Shown piece after piece: positions 44,616 through 55,438 of a stretch of DNA of 64,000 bases. Each line of letters begins with the position of its first letter. Position 1 is the stretch's first letter. A program made the position numbers and the translations under genes. The notes beneath the pieces are model-generated. The model ran no database searches and had not been told where the DNA came from. It saw nothing but the letters and a program-made list of their open reading frames with translations. The DNA is from Vermamoeba vermiformis (taxonomy: Eukaryota > Tubulinea > Echinamoebida): NCBI GenBank assembly GCA_045837725.1, contig JBEWZL010000166.1, forward strand, positions 62,001-126,000. Reading direction: 5' to 3'.

Positions 44616-45990
44616 TCAATGCCTACTTTTTTTGACGGATTGGGTTGGTGAACTATTTCTTTTTCGTTTTTGGTTCTTGCGATCTTCACGTCGTAGCTCA
44701 GTAAAATACGAGTGTTTCAATGCCTTTCTTGCTGTCAGTCTATCGAGAGGTTTATCGGTCAATAGTTTCGTCACCAAATCAATAGCCAACGGATCGCAGT
44801 GGTTGATCCGAGAGAGCACGCCAGATCTAAAAGAGTGAGTGTCGGCAGTAGACTTCGTAAACGCACGCTTTTGCCCTAATAACTATAAATGAAGTTGGTT
44901 AGTTCCGTAAATGATTCCGTTGGTCGGATGTGCTTACCAGTTCTGCCAAAATTATTCCGACACACCACATATCGTCCGCCGGATAGCCTTGAATACCATC
45001 TTCAAATCGACCTTCCTCGCCTCGTAGTCCGTATCCAACCGAATATTTGAATTTGAAGACGGTGCAGGGCTTGGTCATTTCGTGTGAGTTGTCGAAGTCG
45101 ATCAGGTAGATGTGAGGCTCTGAACCTTCCCATTCCCACACAATATTATCGGTAGATATGTCCCAGTGGACTAGATTATTTTTATGCACGACTTTCAATG
45201 CCTGCCGAAACAAAAATTAGATCGCGATCCACGTTTTGTTTTTTTGAGTTTTAACTTACCGTAAGCAATTGAAATAGGACTTGTTTAGGAAACTGTTTTA
45301 GTACTTCCATATCAAACTGTTTATATTGTGGTGTTATAAGAAAGCAATTCCATGAAAAAACACGCGGCACAACTTTGTCCGCCGCCCGAATAATGTACGG
45401 ACAATTGAGCGGATCCAGGATTTCGTGGGCTCTACTCTCATAGTACCATCCCCTAACAAACCATTTGCCAATGTAATATTTTGAATCTTCGGTATTGTAA
45501 AGAACAAGCATTCTTAAGAGCTCGTCGTCGTCAAACTCTTCTCCTGGACTTGTATAGCGGACAGGTGGCAGGAAATCTTTTAAAATATATTTTTCAGTCC
45601 GCTCTAATATCTTGTTATTGGGTTCGGAGATCGTAATGTACCTGCTCAGAAATACGTTTAGATCGCACCGTTGTATACAAAAGATTTAAATATTGATAAT
45701 ATAGCTACGTACTCGCAGTGTAACATCCAATTACTAAGACTATGCGGCTTTTCAGCATAATCCATGGAGTCTTTAAATTCTGCAAACAAAAATTAATAAA
45801 TAATAATTAAGTTAGTCTACAATAATGGCTTTATTATGGTAATTTAATAAATTATTTTTACGAAGTAATTTATTTTAAATTAATAAGATTGGCGGGAAGA
45901 GGGTGGAACGAACATCACTATTTTGTTGTGAGCCGACGTATAGCAAGAGCTCTATATAATTAAATGTTACTTACCGGCGAATATCTCCAT
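44616..45990 (-). CDS. Divergent protein kinase-like protein
   Basis: Five exons (45990-45975, 45779-45713, 45641-45260, 45201-44938, 44882-44616) join to 331 residues. The catalytic loop reads VHWDISTDNIVW: the Asp and Asn of HRDxxxxN are kept but Arg is replaced by Trp. The DFG motif is LIDFDNS, with Asp in place of Gly. A helix-F-like segment (GYPADDMWCVGIILAEL) and the C-lobe end (DKPLDRLTARKALKHSYF) are normal. The N-lobe lacks a clear glycine loop; KYYIGKWF may be the strand with the Lys. The C-tail (RKNQKRKRNSSPTQSVKKSR) is a likely nuclear localisation signal. A weakly active kinase or pseudokinase is possible. Confidence 0.75.
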
Positions 45991-46105
45991 TTTTGTTTGT
46001 TGCCTCCTTCAGTAGTCTCGGGAGAAGGTGAAATGTGTTTGCTCGAGTGAAAAAAAAACCAAAACTCTTGTCTGACGAATGATTCTCCATAGTTAACACT
46101 ACAAT

Positions 46106-47747
46106 ATGACAACAAGAGAGCCAAAAAACGATTTTGAGGTCTATTTGGCGACAAGTAAGCGCTTCTGCTTGTCATCTGAATTCCAAACACTAATTTATGT
46201 TTGTATAGAGCAGGGAGGTGCTATTTCGAATTTAGATGAAGATTTAGATCCAGGATTCGCGGAATTTATCAATGAATTACCGCCACATCTCAATAGGGTA
46301 AGATCTACGGTTTAGAAATACTCCAACAATTTTTAAAATTATTCAACCGCTTCAATAATTACAATCATCCCTATAAATATTACTTATTTGGTCCTAAATG
46401 AATTTAAAAATTGTTTTGAAGGGCTTACGGCGGATCATCGTATTCAAAGAGTTCCAGGAACCAGAAGCAATCCTGATGCTTTCGGCGAAGGTGAATATAG
46501 TTTCTACGCATAAAAAATATTAATTAACCTTTACAAGTAGGAAATTGAGATGAAATCGGGTCTTAATGCTGCTGAAAGTCACGATCTCCTGATCGAGATC
46601 TCAAAGTTCGTTTTTCCGCAACAAGCAACCACTGTACGACAACTTATCGAATCGCCCGATGAAAATAGACGACTGTCAATGGGATCTAAGCCAATGGACG
46701 ATCTATTCAATGGTGGTCTGCCCTTGCGCGGGATCATCGAAGTGACAGGCGAGGCAGGTGCTGGCAAATCTCAGTTCTGTTTGCAAGCTTGTTTGCAGAC
46801 AATAGTACGTAATAGTAATACATATAGTAGTGTTAAACAAGAAGAATTGAAGTCATCATGCTAACCGTTGGATCCAGTTACCAGTAGAGCAAGGCGGACT
46901 AGGCGCGCACGCGTTATACATTTCAACAGAGGTACGACGAATTTTAATAGTGTATTGATATATAAATATTAATATAGAGTATAGGGTCGATTTCCTACGA
47001 CGAGGTGGAGCCAGATGGTCCGTGGTTACGTCAAAAAGTATCCCGAGCTAGATGCGAACCATTTTCACAATCACTTGTACATAGAAGATAGAATCGATTC
47101 AATAGATGCATTATGGGTTAGTAATATATCATATTATAAGCTTATAATATGATACACTGGTCCTAATTCATCGTACGTAGGACTTACTCCAACAGCGGAT
47201 CCAAGATCTGATGATGCGCGTCGAGTTGAGGCTAGTCATTATCGACTCAGTAGCAGCACTATTCAGATACGAATATAAGAAGGAAGAGTCCTTGGATAGA
47301 GCGAAGTCTATGTTCAATCATGCCCATCAATTGAAATTTTTGAGCGATCATTACAAGGTCGGAGTTATCGTGGTCAATCAGGTCTCGGACTATTTTTACG
47401 AGCACTTGGGCGAGTCATTCAGCTTAAACAGCTTATCGAACGAAAAAAAAGTTATTCCGGCGTTAGGCTTGTCTTGGAGCAACTGTGTCAATATGCGGAT
47501 CTTGTTGAAGAAAACGAACCGGATGTACAGAAGTGAAGCGATTGATATGGACAATAATATCGCTAATGATGAAGAGGATAATGAAGAAGAAGGGCCGAAG
47601 AAAAAGAAAAGAAAAATTACACCGAGTGTGACTGAGGCAGTGTTGCGAACTATGACCATCATTTTATCCTCGTACTTGCCCAATAGCTCCATTAACTTCT
47701 TTGTGGACTCAGCAGGACTTAAGGGTGTCGAAGAGCCTCTTAATTAA
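46106..47747 (+). CDS. XRCC3: RAD51 paralogue XRCC3
   Basis: Seven exons (46106-46154, 46209-46297, 46422-46490, 46541-46804, 46878-46931, 46985-47116, 47181-47747) give 407 residues. Walker A is GEAGAGKSQFCLQA. Walker B is LRLVIIDSVAALFRYEY, where the VIIDSVAA-F-RYE form matches XRCC3 more than RAD51 or DMC1. VVNQVSDYF and IPALGLSWSNCVNMRILL are further RecA-core segments of this subfamily. A Lys-rich insert (GPKKKKRKI) resembling a nuclear localisation signal lies near residue 335. XRCC3 works with RAD51C in homologous recombination and crossover processing. The gene starts 116 bases from the divergent kinase gene, so the two probably share a promoter region. Confidence 0.88.
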
Positions 47748-47907
47748 TGTCCTCTTATATGTAACTGAAGAAATTGTAATAAAGGCTGTAAATTAATTAT
47801 ATAGATCGAATTTTAGTCCGACGAATTTTCGCCACAAACTCCAGCAAACTTAACGAGCAAAAAAATATACGCTTTGTCGTTGTAGTTTAAGGTTATAACA
47901 ATAAGCC

Positions 47908-50513
47908 ATGGAATCGACGTTCATTAAACGGAAGAACGGATTTCTCGTAAGGATCGATCAGTAGTGGTGATTATGTGGATATCTAATATTATTTTTCAAG
48001 GATGTATTGCAAAAATTAGGAAAGATAGACGCAGAGAAGCTTGAAAATAGAAGTATTGACGTATTTTGATTCGCAACTAGCTTCGGATGAAAGAAAAGCA
48101 ATTCAATTCGCTTTACAACATTCGTTAAATATTTATTTGGATCAATTATTGGTAAGAATATATTTTAGAGCACGCAATTTTATTATCTGGTTCGCGAGGA
48201 ATGTTTAATAATTTTTCGAAAATCACATCTGGCTTCCATTCATTAGAATAATACGTCAATATCTATATTACGATTTTCAAATGTTATTTTTTATCACATT
48301 TATTTTTTTCTAACATTTTTACAGCTCAGCAACATCAACTCAAATTCATGGCAAGAGTCCAACGTCAAATCACTCTTTAATATCGTATTATGGATGATCA
48401 AAAACGATTTAATTCAAAATGTGTATTTCTTCGCTTTTATCGACGCTATATTCGATACACGCACGATCCAGGAATGCGAACGAATGTTTTCTTACCTTGA
48501 AGAGAACGCTCAAGACCTTGCAAGGGTAATAGTACCATTCTTATTATATTATTATGACAATATTATTATGCGAAAGGCGTTTATGTTCTCATGATTTATT
48601 TTTTCAGATCGTGCACGCAATTGAAGATCCCAACATTCGCGCACGTGTGTTGAAGCCACTCGTAGGGTTAATGAAACGATTATCACGTACAACAGATACA
48701 GAGTTTTGTGGTCGCGTATTGTCATTCACAGCAGCTGTTCTGCCGTTATCAGATCCGTCAGGCACGAACAAGAAAGGTGCTATTAACACGGGCAATGTGA
48801 CTAAAATAGACGAAACAAAAGTCCAAGACATTGATTCAGGCGTTGATGACACACCGATTGATATCCAATTTTGGAAGTAAGTTCAATATAGAGCTATAAA
48901 TAGGCCTCTCGAATGATAAGATCCGATTGACACGAAATTTTTGCTATATTCAGTATAGGGACTAACGTAAATATATATAGGACCTTTTGGGCTGTTCAAC
49001 CGTTGATTCAAAACCCTTGGAACGTGTTCGAATCACCGATTAACTGGAACAAAATGGTTGACACGATGAAGCAGATCTTGACCACATTCACGTCAACACC
49101 ACTTGACATTCCTGAAGTGGTCGTGTCAAGTCTCAGAACGTCAACAGTGACACCTGTCAAAAGCAGTAACAGTGGCTCATCGATGGAGATTGACCTGCCG
49201 TTGGTCCAAAAGGGCGCTTATTTCACCAAATTTTTGACCAGCCCTCGCTTGATTAAGCTCGAAATTCAAGTAAGAAACGAAAAAAAAGTTTTATAATTGC
49301 AAATAATTATACTGACCTATGTTCTTTCAGGATCCGTATTTCAGAAAACATATTTTGACCCAATTTTTGATTTATTTGAAGTCCCTCAAACGAGCGGTCG
49401 ATGTAAAACCGACTTGGACTTTAACAGAAACACAAGTAAGTAGTCTTACAAAATATAAACTATACAAGGATTAATTTTTAATGATTTTGTTAGGTCGCTA
49501 GTGTTAAAGAATTGAAAAAGAGAGTGAAAGAAACGCTCGAAAATACTCCGCCTCAAGCAGTCAAATTCGCAAACTCAATTTACAGCATTTTAAAACGAGA
49601 AAAGAATTGGGTACGTAAAATGATGATAATTATTAGACTAGTTCTAATAATAGGGCAATTATATAACAGATTGAGTGGAAGAAAAACCAATGTAAATCAT
49701 TTGAAAAACTTCCCGCCAAAAGAACGCAAGACGAAATGAAAGACAACGCGCCAATTTCATCGCTGTTGACTGCATTGAAAGACGGTGAAGACGATGAAGA
49801 AAGACCTCTAAAACGACAAAAAGTAGAAGAAGGTGATAGTGGAGCTGAAGGAAAAGGTAATTTGAGCTCTTTCAGGGCCGTGTAACGGCTTTTCCAAAAA
49901 AGGAAAAAATATTCCTATTATTTACTTTCTGTCAGGAATGGCAATTTTCCTATTCTAAATCGGTACAATATATTGACTTATTATGTCATGCAGTTAATAT
50001 GGGTCACGAAGGTTTGACTCGTTTATGGAACGGCAAGCCCCTGAATGAAGATTCAACTCCCGAGCTTAAACAGTACTTGCAACAAGCACTCGAAGACGAG
50101 GACTTATTGTTTATGGATAACGTAAGTTTATTATATATCTACATATCATAAGAGAGCGTTTATTTTGGATCCGGATCCTGATGCGGTTTTTTCAGTTCTA
50201 CGAATGGAAGGCCAATCGCCTATTAATTAGTCAAGGCTTGCGATACATCGATTCAAGACATAGAAAGCGAGATCTTGAGGATCTAGTGCACCGCATATTC
50301 GATATCAAGCAAGATTCAGAAGCACCAGTGGATCTGAACGAAGGCGATGTAGAAAGCAAATTAGACAGCGGAGATAAAGAGAGTAATTTAGGCGACGATC
50401 AAGAGAGCATTAAACAAGAGGAAAGCAGGCCTGCTGAAGACGAAGAAATGAAAGAAGTTGATGCCGCTGCAGAGAAGAAAAGCGTTGTGACTCTTGATAT
50501 TACCGAAGAATAG
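47908..50513 (+). CDS. THOC1: THO complex subunit 1 (THOC1/HPR1)
   Basis: Ten exons (47908-47946, 48001-48151, 48325-48525, 48608-48876, 48981-49269, 49331-49435, 49494-49610, 49670-49856, 49994-50121, 50196-50513) give about 600 residues. The family core is visible: FWKTFWAVQPLIQNPWNVFE, GAYFTKFLTSPRLIKLEIQD, FRKHILTQFLIYLKSLK, NWIEWKKNQCKSFEKLP and MGHEGLTRLWNGKPLN. The C-tail is acidic and ends VVTLDITEE. THO couples transcription to mRNP assembly and nuclear export. Exon 2 has one base too many for the frame, near the A-rich segment at 48042-48054; on either side the sequence is clearly coding. Confidence 0.9.
49891..49907. repeat. Intronic TTTCC-A6-GGAAA motif, copy 2
   Basis: TTTCCAAAAAAGGAAAA lies in the 137-nt intron between exons 8 and 9 of THOC1, directly after a small stem, GCCGT/ACGGC (about 49877-49889). 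Confidence 0.6.
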
Positions 50514-50660
50514 AGTAGTATTAATGTTAATAACATAAAATTTTTCTTCGAAGTTTCAAAATAAAAACGGATCTTGTAGTTTCTTTTTGAACTATTTTAT
50601 GGTACAACAAAAATATAAAGGCAGAGGTTGGAGTAAACAATAGTGTTATATATGACAGTA

Positions 50661-52293
50661 TTATTCTTCATTAAAAATAACAGCTGAAGCGATGTAGAAG
50701 GTCAAGAAAGTAGCTGCAAACTCTTGAGCGACAGTTTCGATTGGACCAACCCAGTGAGCCGGATCTGCAATAAAATACCGTTAATAAATTGTAATATAGT
50801 AGCGACATAACATATATGAGCAATGAGGAAAATGGTAATCGATTTCAAGAGACAAAATTTTTGGATGTAGATCAGAAACTAATTGTTGAGGCTTACCCAA
50901 ATGTTTCTTTGTCTTCAATGAGATCCAGTTGATGAGAATAGGAATACCAGCGCCAATAACACCTGCTAGAGTACCCGTACATAACATAGCAATGAAAATA
51001 ACGACTGGTACGTCTTGTACGATCAATTGCCAAGGCGCCTTTTCAGTCTGTTCTTCTCTAAGCATGAGAACTCCCCACGCGATGACAGCTATATAATAAG
51101 AATGTTAATATTAGTAACAAAGACAGCTTGATATGTCCGAACCGAATCCAACGAAAGTTATTTTTGGCGTGTAACGAAATATCAAATATTTTCGTATGTA
51201 CTATCTATTGATATGTGATAATAATCAAGGGGAATATTAATATCAAGGAATTAAAACATGAGGAAAATGTTAAGGGTGGATTTGGATCGAACCTCATACG
51301 AAAATTAAAAAGTGGAGTTGGAAAGCGTGATTATAGCTACCATATAATGAATTGAATGTTATGTAATCGATATTTACCTTGAATAATAGCTGCAACAAAA
51401 CTCAAAGCGAAAGAAATGCCCATAAACTTGAAGAACGGTCTGGCACCGGGTTTCATCAATTTTAAGCCCAACGCACGAATAATAATAGCAGTGTTTTGAA
51501 TACCGATGCAGCCTATATTACAACGAATGTTAATTAGGACTATGAGCGAATATGAAAATAAAATCTTTGGTGGATCTAGAATTTTATCAGTAAATTTACT
51601 TTTAATTTCAAGATTCGAGTTAAATTATCGTACTTAATAGTATGTCAATTAATCTAATAAATTTTAATCGGTTGCCGACAATCGGTTAAGATCGGAAATG
51701 CGCTTCGAACATACCTGCAGCAGCGCTAATAGCTGGAGGGAAACCACCGAGAATAGGATGATTAACAATAACTTCGTCGAGTGTTTCAGCCAATGGAATA
51801 CATGAGGAAGCGATTACGACTGTCAACAAGAGTGAAGGGAATCTGTCATAAAAATAGGATAAGTGTCAGGCGATATAAGAAGCAGAAATAAAAGGTAGAA
51901 AGATGCTATATTATTTCAAAAATAGAATAAAGCCGATTTGGAATTAAAAATTTGAAATATTCAATAATAAAAATGTCGGATGTAGATCACATTGTCGTAA
52001 AAAAATTGCAGTGCTGATATTTACCTCCAAATCCAAGCCCATCCGTTTAGTTCACTAACAATTTCAGCAGTTTCTTTAAATTCACCAGCATTCAAGTGTT
52101 TTTGAGTGGATGGCGGCAATTGTTGATACTTCAAACCGACGGCACCCTCGATCTCGCGCAATCTCTCGGCGATACGTCCAAAAATTCCATTGTCTTCTAT
52201 TTTATCATTCCACAAGTCGTCGATCAGCTCCGTCAATTCAGTAAGTTGAGCAGTTGGCTTAGTGCCGATAATTAATGAAGTATTTTCGTCCAT
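50661..52293 (-). CDS. MgtE-type divalent cation (Mg2+) transporter
   Basis: Five exons (52293-52025, 51842-51715, 51512-51378, 51088-50897, 50764-50661) join exactly to 275 residues. A soluble N-terminal segment of about 90 residues precedes five membrane helices. Family landmarks are NHPILGGFPPAISAAAGCIG (pore-entrance helix), NTAIIIRALGL in the position of the QxxxVVVRGLA motif, and ADPAHWVGPIETVAQEF, equivalent to the DPAxxxGPxxTT signature of MgtE/SLC41. It has one transporter half only and no CBS domains, like many small eukaryotic homologues, so it may work as a dimer. It would move Mg2+ across the plasma or an organellar membrane. Confidence 0.8.
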
Positions 52294-52484
52294 AATACTA
52301 ATTGTTGCTTCTATTGTAATCAGTACTACGACAATGTGAAAAATGCGTTGTAGAATTTGACCTAGAAATATCCAAAAGTCGCAAAATTAGATCAGGAAAA
52401 TTCGTGCGACTTAGATGGGCCACGTGATAGTTCTAACTTGAGCCCTGGTGGATATGAAGCGTAGCAGAATTGAACTTTAGCAAG

Positions 52485-54986
52485 ATGGAGACCATGGCTG
52501 CAGTAAAAAAGGAAGTTGATGCGATAGGTAATTCAGATTCGCAAGGGTCAAGAATTAATCTGAGCACAGCGGCGGTTTCAATGCCTAATATACATGCGCC
52601 TTCATCTCCTAATATGACCTTGGCTAAACAATCCGTGGAGAGTCAATTTGAGATGTCAGAGATTTTATTGCCAGCACATTCAACTTTCCCTCAATCAAAC
52701 TCGTTTATTGGCCAATTAATGAAATGGTAATTTTAACAAAAATAATTATTTAAATTACCGCAAAGGGATATTCGTAATTTCTCATTACAAACGCATTTTG
52801 AACTATTCATCTGCGTCTTTTCTTTTCTATTGACGATTTAATAAGAATAAGTATTAATATTTGTATATCGTACTGTTTGTTAATATTATTGTTATTATAG
52901 GATGGATATCTGCGCTTGTAAGTTCGCCCCGAAGTTGATCCCCCAAAATTTCATTTCTTAATTTTCCCTATGATTAATTATAACATCTATTAATAGGCAT
53001 GGCTGCTGAAAAGCATGCGGGAATGAGTTGCGTCACAGCTAGCGTTGATGAATTAGTTATTCATGCAGATCCCGTTGTTGGCGAATTAGTCGTCATTCAA
53101 TCTCAAGTAAATTGTGCATTTAGATCGAGTATGGAAGTAGGTTGTAAAGTCACTTCAGAGGACTTAAAGACTGGCGCTAAGAAGTAAGTACAAAGCTCGA
53201 TCTAAAAACATTTCGCGTGTTGTTACAAATTTCCAAATTTGGTAATGACCTTATTCCACACTCAATAATAGTATATTTCGTGACTTAATATATTTTACTA
53301 TTATTTCAACGCTTACGATGATATTGGAAACTATTTTGGACTAATTTGTTTTTTTAGGTACATCTGCACGGGCTACTTCACGTTTGTCATATTAAAAGAA
53401 AACAATAGTGTTGCCACTGAAATTCCACCGTTAATGGCGCAGACTGAAGATGAAATGAGACGACTTCAAATGGCTCACGAAAGGCGTCAGATCCGCTTGT
53501 CGAGAAAACAAACCCTTGGGTACGTCACATCCTATAATATCAAAACATTATAGTGCTTGCCGAGTAGTATATGATATACTTATATTTGATGTTTGCAGAC
53601 AACATGAAGTGTCGGCTGGATCCGCTGAAGACGACGTGTCACCGAATGAAAAACGACGCAAATGCAGTGAGTCAGCCACAGTGATGACAGAGCTGATTTT
53701 ACCACCGCACGCCAATCACATGGGCAATCTATTTGGTGGGCAGATCATGAACTGGATGGAACAAGCGGCCTTGATTACAGCCATGCGTCACTCGAGGACT
53801 GAAATGCGCGTGACTTCTATTGACGACATTCATTTCTTGGCACCTGTGAGGGTCGGTGATAGGTAAGAGGTCTCAATTACTATTATACTATTATAATATC
53901 ATCTTATATTGTTATATTAGACTGAGACTTATGGCCCGTGCAAACCGGGTGTTCGGAGGGTCCATGGAAGTCGGTGTCAAAGTCGAGTGCATCACTTTAC
54001 AGGGCAAAGTCATTCATTCTAACACCGCTTATTTTATTATTGAGGTACGTACTATAATAAACTTAACGCCTATAATACACCCGACGTTAACGGGACCTTG
54101 GTTTAGACGTTAGTTCCAGGCACTACAATTCCGCGTGTAGTGCCCGAATCGGACGAAGAAAAGTCGTCATATTCACGAGCCCTCGGCCGAAGAAAAATTA
54201 GATTAGAAAGAAGGGCTATAGCTGGTGAGAGTCAGACGATCGTGTGGTCAAAAGAGAACAAAGCCTCGCTGATTTATCGCAATGTCAAGTCTTTGCTCGA
54301 AGTCAACGCGATAAAAGATGGCTGGGAGATTGTTAGCGAGTCTGATGGCATTCGTGTGGCCTATAAAGAAATGAGCAAATCAGTCACGGCCCTGCGACTG
54401 GGTAAATTTCCTTTTTTGGAAAAATTTTCATCACCCTCCTTCTAAAACAAAGCTGTGAATTTTTCAATGCAAGTTACTAATGGTGTTATATATAGATACA
54501 ATAATCAATTTGCAGCCACGTGATGTGTTCAATGTGGTCAAGTCATTTGATCGCAGAGCAGAGTGGGATCTGACATTCAAAGAAGCGACAATAGTCGAGA
54601 AAATAGACGATAGCAATGATATAGTACATTTAGTAATCAAAACGAGTCCTACTGCGTGCCGTGATTTTTGTTTATTGAGGTCGATGAGATACACACCTTC
54701 GCTGAGCCAGTACGTCATTAGTAATCACTCTATTGACTACCCAATCGTCAAGAAGACAGTAGAAGGCGGCTCCAATACAAAAGAAGAAGTCTCACGAGGA
54801 CAGCTATTAGCCTCAGGCTTCGTTATTAAGAAGAAAGTCAGATCCGCCAACGCATCCGAAGTCACTTACATTGCACAAACTGCCTCAAATACGCTTGGTT
54901 TAGTATTAGCTGATCTTGTTGGGCAATCTAATATCATCAGAATGTCGTTTATGAAGCTGAAGAGTTTCCTAGAAGAAAAGAAATAA
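52485..54986 (+). CDS. Acyl-CoA thioesterase with two hotdog domains and a START domain (ACOT11/12-like)
   Basis: Eight exons (52485-52726, 52901-52917, 52997-53183, 53358-53519, 53599-53862, 53921-54044, 54107-54401, 54496-54986) give 593 residues, close to the human ACOT11/12 size. The first hotdog is degenerate (NSFIGQLMKWMDICACMAAE). The second keeps the family motif HANHMGNLFGGQIMNWMEQA. The START domain covers the last ~230 residues (VNAIKDGWEIVSESDGIRVA, DRRAEWDLTFKEA, TACRDFCLLRSMRY). Known members hydrolyse fatty acyl- or acetyl-CoA, with START binding lipid. The second exon is only 17 nt. An ATG at 52494 is an alternative start. Confidence 0.92.
54407..54422. repeat. Intronic TTTCC-T6-GGAAA motif, copy 3
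   Basis: TTTCCTTTTTTGGAAA, the reverse-complement form of the motif at 9282 and 49891, lies five bases into the last intron of the thioesterase gene. Confidence 0.6.
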
Positions 54987-55026
54987 ACAGATCACGGATG
55001 CAAATACCGTTTTACGGTGAGTTGAT

Positions 55027-55383
55027 TTAGTTTGATAATTTATTTCTTATATTAGTAGTATAATACATTATTTTAGTCCATAACGATTTTGATTTCTTGA
55101 ATTCTTGCTTTACTTCGTGGTAAAAATGAAACCGAGTAGCGAGCAATATTTGTTCATCGCGCTTCGTTTGTTCAATTTTCAAACTTCTTTCTTTTGTTTC
55201 GTTATCTAAAAGATTGATATACTCATTGATTTCTTGGCGCAGAGGTTTCAGATCAGAAAAGTAGTCGCAAGATCTCGTTTGATCAACCATTTTAAACCAC
55301 AAGTGTGGACTCGCTTCACCCAATAGCGACAGTACACTACGATAGAGGTGTTGACAATGATTAGGAGAGTATTTATATTGCAT
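55027..55383 (-). CDS. Small LYR-motif-like protein
   Basis: An intronless ORF of 118 residues. HLYRSVLSLLG near residue 12 matches the start of the complex1_LYR fold: LYR, then a helix. The rest is helical and rich in Lys/Glu with a Phe (HFYHEVKQEFKKSK) downstream, which fits the three-helix architecture. LYR proteins are mitochondrial assembly factors that bind acyl carrier protein. Assignment rests on the motif and size only. An upstream in-frame ATG at 55407 would add MRFYSTST, which could be part of a leader. It is convergent with the thioesterase gene, about 40 bases away. Confidence 0.5.
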   Translation of the reverse strand: MQYKYSPNHCQHLYRSVLSLLGEASPHLWFKMVDQTRSCDYFSDLKPLRQEINEYINLLDNETKERSLKIEQTKRDEQILLATRFHFYHEVKQEFKKSKSLWTKIMYYTTNIRNKLSN

Positions 55384-55438
55384 TGTTGATGTACTATAGA
55401 ACCGCAAGAACGAAAAAATACAATTATTTATGGATGAT

